DNA of 64,000 nt from an uncultured Rikenellaceae bacterium (GCA_904501625.1 CAJGBR010000001.1:1-64000), one strand, 5' to 3'; positions 52,042 to 61,105 are shown, counted from the stretch's first letter. Notes: a model not told the origin generated them from the letters alone. Numbers and translations are program-made.

Positions 52042-53244
52042 CTAAACTTCAAACTCAGCAATCAATTCGTCGACAATATCACGAGCTACTTCTGTCTTTG
52101 ACTTCAGCTCATACGCAGTTCTCATTCCGTTCGGACGCAATATCGTAATTTTATTGGTATTGACACCCAGCCCTGCACCCTGATCACGCAATGAATTCAA
52201 AACAATAAAATCAAGATTCTTACGAATCAACTTATCTTCAGCGTGTTCAAACTCGTTATCTGTTTCGAGTGCAAAACCAACAACCTTTCGTTCGCCTTTG
52301 CAAGCACCCAATTCTGCTGCAATATCGTGAGTCGGCAACAACTCGATGGACATCGAATCTGAAGATTTTTTTAGTTTATGTTCACTTTTGAATGCCGGTG
52401 TATAGTCAGCTACAGCTGCTGCCAGAATTGCAGCATCAACTCTGTCAAACTCGTCCATACAAACAACATACATTTGATCTGCCGATTCAACACGTCGCAC
52501 CGTCACTCCCGGAATACCCTCCGGATTGACAGACATTCTGGCTGCGACAAAGATCACCTCTGCACCTCTTATCGCCAACTCGCGGGCAATCGAGCAAGCC
52601 ATCTTGCCCGAAGAATCATTCGTAATAAATCTCACCGGATCAATACGTTCAATCGTACCGCCACCATTTACTAGAATTCGCTTACCTTCAAGTTCGGTTG
52701 TACGATTAATCATAAAATCCAAAACATCAACAATTTGTTCAGGTTCTGCCATTCGACCTTTGCCATCGAGTCCACTTGCGAGTTCACCACTATTAGGCTC
52801 GATCACGATATTACCAAACTCTCTGAGTGTCTGAAGATTACGCTGTGTAGTCGGATGATGCCACATATCGAGGTCCATCGCAGGAGCCAAAAACACAGGA
52901 CACTTGGCAGATAAATATGTCGTAACCAACAGATTATCAGCCACACCGTTGGCCATTTTGCCAATAGTAGCAGCTGTTGCCGGAGCTATCACCATAGCAT
53001 CAGCCCATAATCCCAACGAAACGTGACTGTTCCACTCTCCGTTTTCAGGATTAAAAAAGTCTACCAACACAGGGGATTTTGCCAGCGTAGCCAGTGTCAA
53101 CGGGGTAATGAATTGTTTTGCTGTTGGGGTCATAACAACCTTAACTTCAGCACCTTGTTTTACTAACAATCGAATGATCATTGCCGACTTATACGCAGCA
53201 ATACCTCCTGTTACTCCAACGACAATATGTTTATCTTTCAGCAT
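52042..53244 (-). CDS. coaBC: Phosphopantothenoylcysteine synthetase/decarboxylase (CoaBC)
   Basis: A bifunctional coenzyme A enzyme of 400 residues. The CoaC flavoprotein half has GGIAAYKSAMIIRLL near residue 11, the SHVSLGLWAD histidine near 75 and PAMDLDMWHHP near 121. The CoaB half has VNGGGTIERIDPVRFITN near 189 and AAVADYTP near 275, and KKSSD near 290. Length is normal. It follows the omega-subunit gene with a 112-base gap that holds an inverted repeat. Confidence 0.97.
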   Translation of the reverse strand: MLKDKHIVVGVTGGIAAYKSAMIIRLLVKQGAEVKVVMTPTAKQFITPLTLATLAKSPVLVDFFNPENGEWNSHVSLGLWADAMVIAPATAATIGKMANGVADNLLVTTYLSAKCPVFLAPAMDLDMWHHPTTQRNLQTLREFGNIVIEPNSGELASGLDGKGRMAEPEQIVDVLDFMINRTTELEGKRILVNGGGTIERIDPVRFITNDSSGKMACSIARELAIRGAEVIFVAARMSVNPEGIPGVTVRRVESADQMYVVCMDEFDRVDAAILAAAVADYTPAFKSEHKLKKSSDSMSIELLPTHDIAAELGACKGERKVVGFALETDNEFEHAEDKLIRKNLDFIVLNSLRDQGAGLGVNTNKITILRPNGMRTAYELKSKTEVARDIVDELIAEFEV

Positions 53245-53273
53245 ATCTGAATTTCTTAACTTATGATACTACA

Positions 53274-53309
53274 AAATCCGGAAGCGACCCTTCGGTTTCT
53301 TCCGGATTT
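53274..53309 (-). repeat. Inverted repeat between the omega-subunit gene and coaBC
   Basis: An 11-base stem (AAATCCGGAAG/CTTCCGGATTT) with a 14-base loop. On the minus strand only a short T-tract follows, so it may attenuate, process or stabilise the polycistronic mRNA rather than terminate it. Confidence 0.55.
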
Positions 53310-53356
53310 AAAAATTTCTTACCGCGAAGGGTTACAAATTCAATCTCGACAGACTA

Positions 53357-53674
53357 TCAGTTTTCTTCGGTTTCGCGGAAGAAAAGCTCTCCTTCGAGGA
53401 ACTCTTCTGTTGCAATCAGAACCGGTTTGGGCTGACGTTCATAATACTTTGAGATTTCAATTTGCTCACAATTTTCAAATGTCTCTTCGAGAGTATCATT
53501 ACTTGTCGAGAACTCAGCGAGTTTTCGATTAAGTTCCTGTTTCATCTCTGTCGAAATCTGATTTGCACGCTTGGCGATCACCATAACAGATTCATAGATA
53601 TTTCCCGTAGGGCTATCCACCTTAGACAAATTGCGAGTAATAGTGTTATTCGGAACGTTCTTCTTGATTTCCAT
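53357..53674 (-). CDS. RNA polymerase omega subunit, Bacteroidota type
   Basis: A 105-residue protein matching the Bacteroidota omega family, with SPTGNIYESVMVIAKRANQIS near residue 21, the conserved omega helix that wraps the beta' subunit C-terminus. The acidic C-terminal half is typical of this phylum. The start lies within the last codons of bamD (29-base overlap), so translation may be coupled. The family is annotated as DNA-directed RNA polymerase subunit omega in related genomes. Confidence 0.85.
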   Translation of the reverse strand: MEIKKNVPNNTITRNLSKVDSPTGNIYESVMVIAKRANQISTEMKQELNRKLAEFSTSNDTLEETFENCEQIEISKYYERQPKPVLIATEEFLEGELFFRETEEN

Positions 53675-54632
53675 CTTCTGACTCCTTATTATTATCTTTT
53701 TGTTTATTTACGTATTTCTGAACTGTTTTAAAAATTTTATCGACCTCTTTTCTATACTTAGTTTCAGGGTACTCCGAAATAAAGTCATAGTAGTTATCAA
53801 TCGTATCAAGATAACGTGAATGTTGCAACTCTTCGACCGAATTCTCAGCCAGATTGAAACTTGACTTGACGATTAGGTACATTACCTCTTCACGGTGAGT
53901 TGTTTCAGGTTGATTTGCCAACAAGTTTTTAAGGGCATACACTGCCGACTTATGGTGACCAACATCATAGTAGACCTTAGCATTCAACAGCTCTTTATCA
54001 TACAATTTTTGACGCAGTTCAGCTATATAACCATTAATCTCTTCACGACGCGATGTTTTTGGATATCGATCCAAATAGTCTGACAATGTTGAGATTGCCT
54101 GCAATGTTGTAGTCTGGTCGCGTTCTGTTTTTGGCGACATATAGTAGTATCCCTTTGCGTAGAGGAATTCGGCCTCTTCGATAAAATCGCTTTGCCCGAA
54201 ACGTTTACGGAAACGGTCAAATTCGGCACAACTAACCTGGAAGTTTCCTCTGCGGAAGTGCGACAAGGCACGAAAATAAACCAGCGAATCAGCTTGAGGT
54301 TGATTCACAAAGAATGGATATGCGTCATCAAACAAACCGATAGCTCTTTCGAACCTTTTGTTTTCAAACATCAGCATTGCGAAACAGAATTTATCATAGG
54401 GGGTACCGATTCTGTAGACGCGACTATAAGACATCTGTTTGACAGACTTTCGCACACGTTCTTTTTTAACGGCACCACTTGCTATCGAATCGTTCTGCTC
54501 ATTACCATTTACGACAGTTTCGACCTTATCATCTCCTCTCTCAGCACTCTTCAACACCGAGCAACTGCCTGCCATCAGACAGACTGCCAGTAACAATAAA
54601 GTCCTAATTTCAAGTCTGAAACTCTTGCTCAT
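53646..54632 (-). CDS. bamD: Outer-membrane assembly lipoprotein BamD
   Basis: BamD is the essential helical-repeat lipoprotein of the beta-barrel assembly machine. From ATG 54632 (or 54635) the protein has 328 residues, a lipoprotein signal ending MAGSC (cysteine near residue 24), a linker, then tetratricopeptide-type repeats such as YDKFCFAMLMFENKRFERAI and LAKGYYYMSPKTERDQ. Inner positions fit the outer-membrane lipoprotein D family. Its promoter (54661..54691) places the 54701 start outside the transcript. It heads bamD-omega-coaBC-recN-prfB. Confidence 0.93.
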   Translation of the reverse strand: MSKSFRLEIRTLLLLAVCLMAGSCSVLKSAERGDDKVETVVNGNEQNDSIASGAVKKERVRKSVKQMSYSRVYRIGTPYDKFCFAMLMFENKRFERAIGLFDDAYPFFVNQPQADSLVYFRALSHFRRGNFQVSCAEFDRFRKRFGQSDFIEEAEFLYAKGYYYMSPKTERDQTTTLQAISTLSDYLDRYPKTSRREEINGYIAELRQKLYDKELLNAKVYYDVGHHKSAVYALKNLLANQPETTHREEVMYLIVKSSFNLAENSVEELQHSRYLDTIDNYYDFISEYPETKYRKEVDKIFKTVQKYVNKQKDNNKESEDGNQEERSE

Positions 54633-54660
54633 CATACAGACACTTTTACTAATTAACTCG

Positions 54661-54691
54661 CAAAGGTAAACATTTTTACAAACTTTTTCAA
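54661..54691 (-). promoter_or_regulatory. Promoter of the bamD operon
   Basis: Minus-strand TTG (54689..54691), a 20-base spacer and TACCTTTG (54661..54668), about 26 bases before the bamD ATG. Confidence 0.87.
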
Positions 54692-55124
54692 AAAACTTCA
54701 CATTTTTTATTCTTTATACAAAAATTTATTAGAACATAACGACAATAAACAGAAGTCTCCAAATTAAATCCAAGTAATTAGTTACACTGAATTATAGTAC
54801 ATTAGTAGGATATAACGAATAAAAATTATAAAATTCATCAATCATTTTTACGAGGAAATAAATACATATCGTTTCTTCAAAAAACTGTTTAACTCCAAGA
54901 CAAATGCAAATTCCACATTCCCCAAAAAAATATCTCACTCGGCAAATAGCCTCAAAATCGCGCCACAAGCACCTGCACCACACTTTTTCACAACACCACC
55001 ACTTACAACACGCTGATTTTCAATAAAATAAATCAAAGCGTTGGTTATGAATTAATTGCAATAATGTTGATTATTTGTTGAGAAAATAGTCTAAAAAATT
55101 TTAGGTATGCAGATAGTTTTGCTG
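54692..55124. other. AT-rich intergenic region without a recognisable gene
   Basis: Between the bamD and nrdJ promoters lie about 430 bases, largely AT-rich with one CA-rich patch (about 54960..55015). Short open frames exist on the minus strand but none has a recognisable protein, promoter or codon pattern. No riboswitch core, tRNA or repeat array was seen. Confidence 0.5.
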
Positions 55125-55161
55125 TACATTTGTAACGGCGGAGTATCACAAATATCCCGCC
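55125..55161 (+). promoter_or_regulatory. -7 box and adjacent inverted repeat before nrdJ
   Basis: TACATTTG (55125..55132) is a good -7 box. Five bases later an inverted repeat begins: GGCGG (55137..55141) pairs with CCGCC (55157..55161), extended by TAT/ATA inside. The expected transcript start coincides with the first arm, so the mRNA would begin with this hairpin, or the site is a DNA operator. Confidence 0.6.
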
Positions 55162-55193
55162 ATCAAGTAGTAATGCGTTAATTCTCAAACTAT

Positions 55194-57743
55194 ATGACCA
55201 AAAACAACACCCAAAACAACGACGGATTGATTGAATATTCGTACAAAGATGCCGTATCAAAGGCGACAGACTACTTCGCGGGAGATGAACTAGCTGCCAC
55301 CGTATGGGTAAGCAAATATGCACTCAAAGACTCATTTGGCAAAATCTATGAATCTTCTCCGGAACAGATGCACAACCGCATCGCTACAGAGATCGCCCGC
55401 ATCGAAAACAACTACCCGAACCCGATGAGCCACGAGGAAATCTACGATTTATTGAAAGATTTCAAATATATAATTCCTCAAGGCGGTCCAATGACAGGTA
55501 TCGGCAATAATCTGCAGATCGCATCATTGTCAAACTGTTTCGTAATCGGACACCAAAATCCGGCAGACTCATACGGAGGTATCATCCGTATTGATGAAGA
55601 ACAGGTTCAATTAATGAAACGTCGTGGTGGCGTTGGTCACGATTTATCACACATTCGTCCAACCGGAAGTCCCGTGCTCAATAGTGCCCTGACCTCAACA
55701 GGGATTGTTCCGTTTATGGAAAGATATTCAAACTCGACTCGCGAGGTTGCTCAAGACGGACGACGTGGAGCCCTTATGCTTTCACTATCAATCAAACACC
55801 CTGATGCAGAAAACTTTATCAATGCGAAGGTTGACACCGGAAAAATTACCGGAGCAAACATCTCGGTCAAGATTGATGACGAGTTTATGAATGCTGTCAA
55901 AAATAAACAGAAATATACCCAGCAATTCCCGATCGATTCTAAAACTCCGACTCACCGTCAGGAAATTGATGCTACGACTCTGTGGAATAAGATTATTCAC
56001 AATGCGTGGAAATCGGCAGAACCGGGAATCCTATTCTGGGACACCATCGCAAAAGAATCTGTACCCGATTGTTACGCAGACCTCGGTTTCAAGACAGTAT
56101 CAACCAATCCGTGTGGAGAAATTCCACTTTGCCCGTACGACAGCTGCCGACTATTGGCAATGAACCTCTACAGCTACGTTGACGATCCGTTCACCAAAAA
56201 TGCAACATTCAATTTCGAGAAGTTCAAAATGCACATCTCGAAAGCAATGCGTATGATGGACGACATCATCGACCTCGAACTTGAGAAAATTGACGCAATC
56301 ATCAGCAAAATCACCAAAGACCCCGAAGATGAAGACATCCGTCGCGTAGAACACGATTTGTGGCTCAAAATTAAAAACAAAGCACTGCAAGGCCGCCGCA
56401 CAGGTTTGGGAATTACGGCAGAAGGCGATATGCTTGCAGCTCTTGGTTTAAGATACGGAACCAACGAGGCTATCGAATTCTCAGTCAAGGTGCAACAAAC
56501 TCTCGCAGTTGAAGCTTATAGAACATCTGCTATTATGGCAGGCGAACGTGGACCGTTCCTCATCTACGATGCAAAACGAGAAGAGAATAACCCGATGATT
56601 TCAAGAATTCGCCAAGCTGATCCCGAATTGTATGAAATGATGGTTAAGAATGGTCGTCGTAATATAGCAATGCTGACTATCGCACCGACCGGAACTACAA
56701 GTCTGATGTCTCAGACAACTTCAGGCATCGAACCTGTATTCCTGCCTGTCTATAAACGCCGTAGAAAAGTCAACCCGAACGACAAAGACGTGAAGGTTTC
56801 GTTCATAGATGAAGTGGGTGATTCTTGGGAAGAATACAACGTATACCACCACAAGTTCTTGACTTGGGCCGATATCAATGGTTACACAAAAGAGCAAATC
56901 AATGCAATGACTGATGACCAAGTAGATGAATTGGTTAAGAAGTCACCATACTACAAGGCAACATCTGCAGATATCGACTGGGTCAACAAGGTCAAAATGC
57001 AAGGTGCAATTCAAAAATGGGTCGACCACTCTATCTCTGTTACAGTAAACCTGCCTAGTGATGTCACTGAACAACTTGTCTCAGAGGTGTACATTACAGC
57101 GTGGGAATCAGGTTGCAAAGGCGTAACCGTATATCGCGACGGCTCACGCAACGGAGTACTCGTATCCAACAAGAAAAAAGAAAAACAGACTTCAGAAAGA
57201 CCACTGCACCGTCCAAAAGAGCTTAATGCAGACATCGTACGTTTTAAGAACGGCGATGAAGATTGGATTGCATTTGTCGGAATGTCTAACGGTCAACCCT
57301 ACGAAATCTTTACCGGTAAAATCGAAGAAGATGCGATGTTCATTCCTCGCAAAATCACTAAAGGCGTAATCCTTAAAGTACGCGAAGAGGACGGATCAAA
57401 ACGTTACGACTTCCAGTACAAAGATAAATATGGCTATACCAATACCATCGGAGGAATCTCTCGTTTGTTCGATAGTGAATTCTGGAACTATGCAAAACTC
57501 ATCTCTGGTGTGTTACGCAACGGAATGCCTATCGTAGACGTCGTTCACCTCGTCGAATCACTCCGCCTCGATAGCGAAACCATCAATACGTGGAAAAATG
57601 GTGTGGCTCGTGCATTACACAAATACATTCCCGACGGAACCAAACCCAAAGCACCTAAATGCCCCGAATGTGGACAAGATTCATTGGTTTATCAAGAGGG
57701 CTGTCTGGTTTGTACAACTTGTGGCCACTCAAAGTGTGGTTAA
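55194..57743 (+). CDS. nrdJ: Adenosylcobalamin-dependent ribonucleotide reductase (class II)
   Basis: NrdJ reduces ribonucleotides to deoxyribonucleotides using a thiyl radical made from adenosylcobalamin, independent of oxygen. The 849-residue protein has the substrate-binding start NLQIASLSNCFVIG near residue 102 and the active-site NPCGEIPLCPYDSC near 305, with the catalytic cysteine and glutamate. APTGTTSLMSQTTSGIEP lies near 502. The C-terminal tail has two CxxC pairs (CPECG, CTTCG) that bind zinc or relay electrons. It is monocistronic with a terminator. It makes the organism a B12 consumer, which fits the riboswitch locus at 41.8 kb. Confidence 0.97.
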   Translation: MTKNNTQNNDGLIEYSYKDAVSKATDYFAGDELAATVWVSKYALKDSFGKIYESSPEQMHNRIATEIARIENNYPNPMSHEEIYDLLKDFKYIIPQGGPMTGIGNNLQIASLSNCFVIGHQNPADSYGGIIRIDEEQVQLMKRRGGVGHDLSHIRPTGSPVLNSALTSTGIVPFMERYSNSTREVAQDGRRGALMLSLSIKHPDAENFINAKVDTGKITGANISVKIDDEFMNAVKNKQKYTQQFPIDSKTPTHRQEIDATTLWNKIIHNAWKSAEPGILFWDTIAKESVPDCYADLGFKTVSTNPCGEIPLCPYDSCRLLAMNLYSYVDDPFTKNATFNFEKFKMHISKAMRMMDDIIDLELEKIDAIISKITKDPEDEDIRRVEHDLWLKIKNKALQGRRTGLGITAEGDMLAALGLRYGTNEAIEFSVKVQQTLAVEAYRTSAIMAGERGPFLIYDAKREENNPMISRIRQADPELYEMMVKNGRRNIAMLTIAPTGTTSLMSQTTSGIEPVFLPVYKRRRKVNPNDKDVKVSFIDEVGDSWEEYNVYHHKFLTWADINGYTKEQINAMTDDQVDELVKKSPYYKATSADIDWVNKVKMQGAIQKWVDHSISVTVNLPSDVTEQLVSEVYITAWESGCKGVTVYRDGSRNGVLVSNKKKEKQTSERPLHRPKELNADIVRFKNGDEDWIAFVGMSNGQPYEIFTGKIEEDAMFIPRKITKGVILKVREEDGSKRYDFQYKDKYGYTNTIGGISRLFDSEFWNYAKLISGVLRNGMPIVDVVHLVESLRLDSETINTWKNGVARALHKYIPDGTKPKAPKCPECGQDSLVYQEGCLVCTTCGHSKCG

Positions 57744-57764
57744 TAAACTGTAATTCACAATAGT

Positions 57765-57802
57765 AGTTCAGCTCGTTTACATTTAACGAGCTGAACTTTT
57801 TT
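57765..57802 (+). terminator. Terminator of nrdJ
   Basis: A perfect 13-base-pair stem (AGTTCAGCTCGTT/AACGAGCTGAACT) followed by Ts. Confidence 0.9.
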
Positions 57803-57853
57803 ATTGCAAAGAAAAAATTAGTGCAAAAATTTTATTAAACAAAAAAAGTTTTT

Positions 57854-57861
57854 TACCTTTG
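57854..57861 (+). promoter_or_regulatory. -7 box of rplS
   Basis: TACCTTTG lies about 80 bases before rplS. No -33 TTG is at the usual distance, only a T-rich stretch. Confidence 0.6.
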
Positions 57862-57941
57862 TGGCCTGAATTTGTGGAAGGAATCTCTTATGAGGCTAAA
57901 TGATTGCCCGTAATATTCCCCACGTTAAATAACGACTAAAA

Positions 57942-58310
57942 ATGAACGAACTTATTAAAATTGCCCAAGACGCATTTTGGGAAAAGAAAGAGTTGCCTAA
58001 CTTCAAAAGTGGCGACACTATCACAGTTACCTACAAAATCGTAGAAGGTAACAAAGAACGTTTGCAAAGTTTTCGCGGTATCGTTATCCAACGTAAAGGT
58101 GCTGGCATAACTCAAACATTCACTATTCGTAAGATTTCTGATGGTGTAGGCGTGGAACGTATCTTCCCTCTCTACTCACCGCACATCGAAAGCATCGAAG
58201 TAAACAAAGTCGGTGTTGTAAGACGTGCAAGAATCTACTACTTGCGTAACCTCACTGGTAAGAAAGCTAAAATTAAAGAAAAGAAGGTAGCTTCAAAAAA
58301 GGAGGCTTAA
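57942..58310 (+). CDS. rplS: 50S ribosomal protein bL19
   Basis: bL19 sits at the interface of the two subunits. The 122-residue protein has FKSGDTITVTYKIVEGNKER near residue 22, QSFRGIVIQRKGAGITQTFTIRKIS near 42 and FPLYSPHIESIEV near 75, all family marks. A lysine-rich C-terminal tail follows. There is no Shine-Dalgarno sequence. It is monocistronic with its own terminator; the usual rpsP/rimM/trmD partners are not adjacent. Confidence 0.97.
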   Translation: MNELIKIAQDAFWEKKELPNFKSGDTITVTYKIVEGNKERLQSFRGIVIQRKGAGITQTFTIRKISDGVGVERIFPLYSPHIESIEVNKVGVVRRARIYYLRNLTGKKAKIKEKKVASKKEA

Positions 58311-58336
58311 TCTTCTTCTTTAACGGGAAGAAATAA

Positions 58337-58375
58337 AAAACTGCTCGACTCACATCGAGCAGTTTTTTATTTTTA
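58337..58375 (+). terminator. Terminator of rplS
   Basis: AAAACTGCTCGA/TCGAGCAGTTTT stem with a six-base loop and a T-run. Confidence 0.9.
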
Positions 58376-58387
58376 GCACTTTTTTTA

Positions 58388-58417
58388 TTGCAAATATTTT
58401 TTTTATTACTACCTTTG
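58388..58417 (+). promoter_or_regulatory. Promoter of the Na/Pi cotransporter gene
   Basis: TTG (58388..58390), a 19-base spacer and TACCTTTG (58410..58417), giving a leader of about 180 bases. Confidence 0.85.
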
Positions 58418-58421
58418 CAAA

Positions 58422-58599
58422 CGAAAATGAGAAGTGTTATCAATATAATTCCTCAACAAAATTCACCGATTTTCATCGGTCACAACTTTTCACCCTTTTT
58501 TCTAAATCAACATTATGTTAATAAAACCGACACTCTAATGCAATTGAGTGTCCGATTCTTTACTTTCACAAAAAACAATTATAAAATATTTACAAATTT
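58422..58599 (+). promoter_or_regulatory. Structured leader of the Na/Pi cotransporter gene
   Basis: The leader holds two perfect hairpins: ACCGAT/ATCGGT with a four-base loop (58465..58480), and GACACTC/GAGTGTC with a ten-base loop (58529..58552). A short open frame starts at ATG 58427 and runs past the main start in another frame. No known riboswitch was recognised. The length and structure suggest post-transcriptional control. Confidence 0.5.
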
Positions 58600-60309
58600 A
58601 TGGTACTACAACTTTTTACGCTAATCGGAGCGTTAGGAATGTTCCTTTATGGAATGAACCTTATGAGTTCAGGACTTCAAAAAACAGCAGGTAACAGACT
58701 GCGAAAGTTCCTGGAAGCAATGACATCAAATCCCCTAAAAAGAGTCGCTACAGGACTCGGGATTACAGCCGTAATTCAATCCTCAAGTGCGACAACAGTT
58801 ATGGTTGTCGGTTTTGTTAACGCAAGTCTGCTAACCCTGACTCAAGCCATAGGAGTCATTATGGGTGCCAACATTGGTACAACCATCACTGCGTGGTTGA
58901 TTTCACTGCTCGGATTCAAAATGGACATCTCTGTTCTAGCAGTTCCCCTTATGGCATTGGGCTTTATTCTCAGCATCTCAAAGAAAGACAAATTTAAAAA
59001 TATAAGTGAATTTATCATCGGGTTTGCACTGCTGTTCCTCGGTTTGTCATTGATGAAAAATTCGGTTCCTGATTTGCAACAAACACCAGAAGCCCTTTCA
59101 TTCATCTCTAAATGGACAGGCTATGGATTTGGCTCAGTTATGATATTCCTGTTATTCGGTACCATTATGACACTTGTACTGCAATCATCAAGTGCGACTA
59201 TGGCACTGACTCTTATTATGATGAGTCTCGGCTGGATACCATTCGATATGGCTGCTGCAATGGTACTCGGCGAAAATATCGGCACTACAATCACAGCAAA
59301 TATTGCGGCCTCTGTCGGCTCAACAAATGCTAAACGTGCAGCCCTATCACACACCGTATTCAATGTATTCGGTGTAATTTGGGCTCTGATTCTATTCAAA
59401 CCATTCTTAACAATGGTCGGAACAATCATCACCTGGTTAGGTTACCCGAATCCCACGGAAATTGTATACAATGCTACGATCGAAGCCAATTCCAATGAAT
59501 CAACTGCTGCACTTTACGGAGTCTCAATGTTACACACATTGTTCAATACAATCAACACCATCGTGTTGATTGGCTTCACCCCTCTAATTGTCAAGATTGT
59601 AACGACCATCATAAAAGCGAAAAACGATACTAATGAAGATTCCTTCAATCTTAAGTTCATCAATGCCGGCCCTGTAGGCACTGCTGAACTTGCCGTAGGT
59701 CAGGCCCGCAACGAAATCGTTCATTTCGCAGAAATTACACGCAAGGGATTCAGTTACGTAAAGCGTGCAATCCACGCCACCGATGAAGATGAATTCGAAA
59801 AATATCGCAAAAAATTGGTAGAATACGAGGAGATGGCTGACCAGATTCAGTTTGAAATCGCCACGTTCCTTAATGCCCTGCCTCAAGATAGCATAAGCGA
59901 GGATACCAACTCTCAACTCCGAGCTATGTACAAAATCATTGGCGAACTCGAAAGTTTAGGTGATTCGGGAGAAGCAATCAGCCGAATAATCTCACGTCGA
60001 AATATTCACAATAAGAAATTCACAGACAAGCAGATTGAAAAAATCGACACTCTATATTCTGTCGTTGACAAGGCTTACTCCATTATGATTGAGAACCTGG
60101 CAAACAAAACACTAACTCACGCCGAACTGAGACGTGCCGTTGACTGCGAAATCGAGATCAACGATTTGAGAAACAATCTGCGTGAAGAGGAGATTCTAAA
60201 AATCGAAAAGAATGAAACAGATTACCAAAGTAGCACATACTACATCGACCTCATCTCAGAACTTGAACGTATGGGCGACTATATCATCAATGTTTCAGAA
60301 GCATTATAA
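58600..60309 (+). CDS. Na/Pi cotransporter family protein (NptA/YjbB-like)
   Basis: A membrane transporter of 569 residues with sodium-phosphate symporter repeats. The signature QSSSATT/QSSSATM occurs twice (near residues 65 and 197), each in one of two inverted halves, with about nine hydrophobic segments up to residue 345. The C-terminal 200 residues are a cytoplasmic PhoU-like helical domain (EIVHFAEITRKGF, ELESLGDSGEAISRI, ELERMGDYIINVSEAL). It probably imports or exports phosphate with sodium. The start ATG follows a long structured leader. Confidence 0.93.
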   Translation: MVLQLFTLIGALGMFLYGMNLMSSGLQKTAGNRLRKFLEAMTSNPLKRVATGLGITAVIQSSSATTVMVVGFVNASLLTLTQAIGVIMGANIGTTITAWLISLLGFKMDISVLAVPLMALGFILSISKKDKFKNISEFIIGFALLFLGLSLMKNSVPDLQQTPEALSFISKWTGYGFGSVMIFLLFGTIMTLVLQSSSATMALTLIMMSLGWIPFDMAAAMVLGENIGTTITANIAASVGSTNAKRAALSHTVFNVFGVIWALILFKPFLTMVGTIITWLGYPNPTEIVYNATIEANSNESTAALYGVSMLHTLFNTINTIVLIGFTPLIVKIVTTIIKAKNDTNEDSFNLKFINAGPVGTAELAVGQARNEIVHFAEITRKGFSYVKRAIHATDEDEFEKYRKKLVEYEEMADQIQFEIATFLNALPQDSISEDTNSQLRAMYKIIGELESLGDSGEAISRIISRRNIHNKKFTDKQIEKIDTLYSVVDKAYSIMIENLANKTLTHAELRRAVDCEIEINDLRNNLREEEILKIEKNETDYQSSTYYIDLISELERMGDYIINVSEAL

Positions 60310-60337
60310 CAAATTCATAGTACCTTATAATATAATT

Positions 60338-60373
60338 AAAAATCCCGTTTCCATCGAGAAACGGGATTTTTCG
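60338..60373 (+). terminator. Terminator after the Na/Pi cotransporter gene
   Basis: A perfect AATCCCGTTT/AAACGGGATT stem with an eight-base loop, A-run before and T-run after, so probably bidirectional with the convergent pepE. Confidence 0.88.
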
Positions 60374-60394
60374 TTATGCGTATATAATGCCAAC

Positions 60395-61105
60395 CTATCG
60401 CTTCATCAGGAATGACAAATCGTCAGCAGCTGTATATTCACGAGTCTCCTCTCCATAGTGGAACACTCTCAACGGACGTTTACCAATCAAAGTAAGTTTT
60501 TCGTCCTCAACCAAGAACATACAACCTTCACGCAAACCTGCCACGTACATTTGACGGTTGGCAGCAATATATTCGATAATACGTTGTTCGCGAGTTTCAC
60601 CAGCGTGACCATCAGGGTGTGCATCAAGATAGTGAGGGTTAATCTGGAATGGAATTAATCCCAATGTATTGAATGACTGCGGCTCAACAATCGGCATATC
60701 GTTAGTTGTACACAAAGTCGGACAAGACACATTTGAACCTGCACTCCAACCGATGTATGGAACTCCAGCCAACACACGTTGACGAATTGCATCCATCACA
60801 CCTGTTTCTTGCATACATTTCACAAGGTGGAATGTATTACCACCGCCAACAACAATTGCCTTAGCATTACGAACTGCCTCTGCCGGATTTTCAAAATTGT
60901 GAACAGACTCGATCTTTGCACCAAATTCACTAAAACGATTCTGAACTTTTGTCAGATATTCATCATATGAAAACGAAACCGCAGCATAGGGAACAAAGAT
61001 AATTCCATCTTTAATATCACCTAAAAATTCACGAATGTTTTCTTTCGGATATTCGAGATATGCCTCACCGGCATTTGTCGAATTGCTTATTAAAAGTAGT
61101 CTCAT
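60395..61105 (-). CDS. pepE: Alpha-aspartyl dipeptidase (peptidase E, family S51)
   Basis: PepE is a cytoplasmic serine peptidase that cleaves Asp-X dipeptides. The 236-residue protein begins LLLISNSTNAGEAYLEY, and the nucleophile serine lies in YIGWSAGSNVSCPT near residue 117. VVGGGNTFHLV near 87 and NPHYLDAHPDGHAGETREQRI near 156 are diagnostic. It is 22 bases downstream of purN and probably cotranscribed. Together with aspA it would route aspartate-containing peptides to fumarate, which is inference. Confidence 0.96.
   Translation of the reverse strand: MRLLLISNSTNAGEAYLEYPKENIREFLGDIKDGIIFVPYAAVSFSYDEYLTKVQNRFSEFGAKIESVHNFENPAEAVRNAKAIVVGGGNTFHLVKCMQETGVMDAIRQRVLAGVPYIGWSAGSNVSCPTLCTTNDMPIVEPQSFNTLGLIPFQINPHYLDAHPDGHAGETREQRIIEYIAANRQMYVAGLREGCMFLVEDEKLTLIGKRPLRVFHYGEETREYTAADDLSFLMKR

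Noticed and set aside
54792..54983. Small cysteine-rich open frame on the minus strand in the bamD-nrdJ spacer
   Set aside because: AT-rich context, no matching promoter and no family resemblance; likely chance.
54692..55193. Possible second cobalamin riboswitch before nrdJ
   Set aside because: No B12 box or GGTGCAAATCC-like core is present.
58427..58624. Leader peptide before the Na/Pi cotransporter
   Set aside because: The frame overlaps the main gene in another phase and has no obvious regulatory codon run; kept only as part of the leader description.
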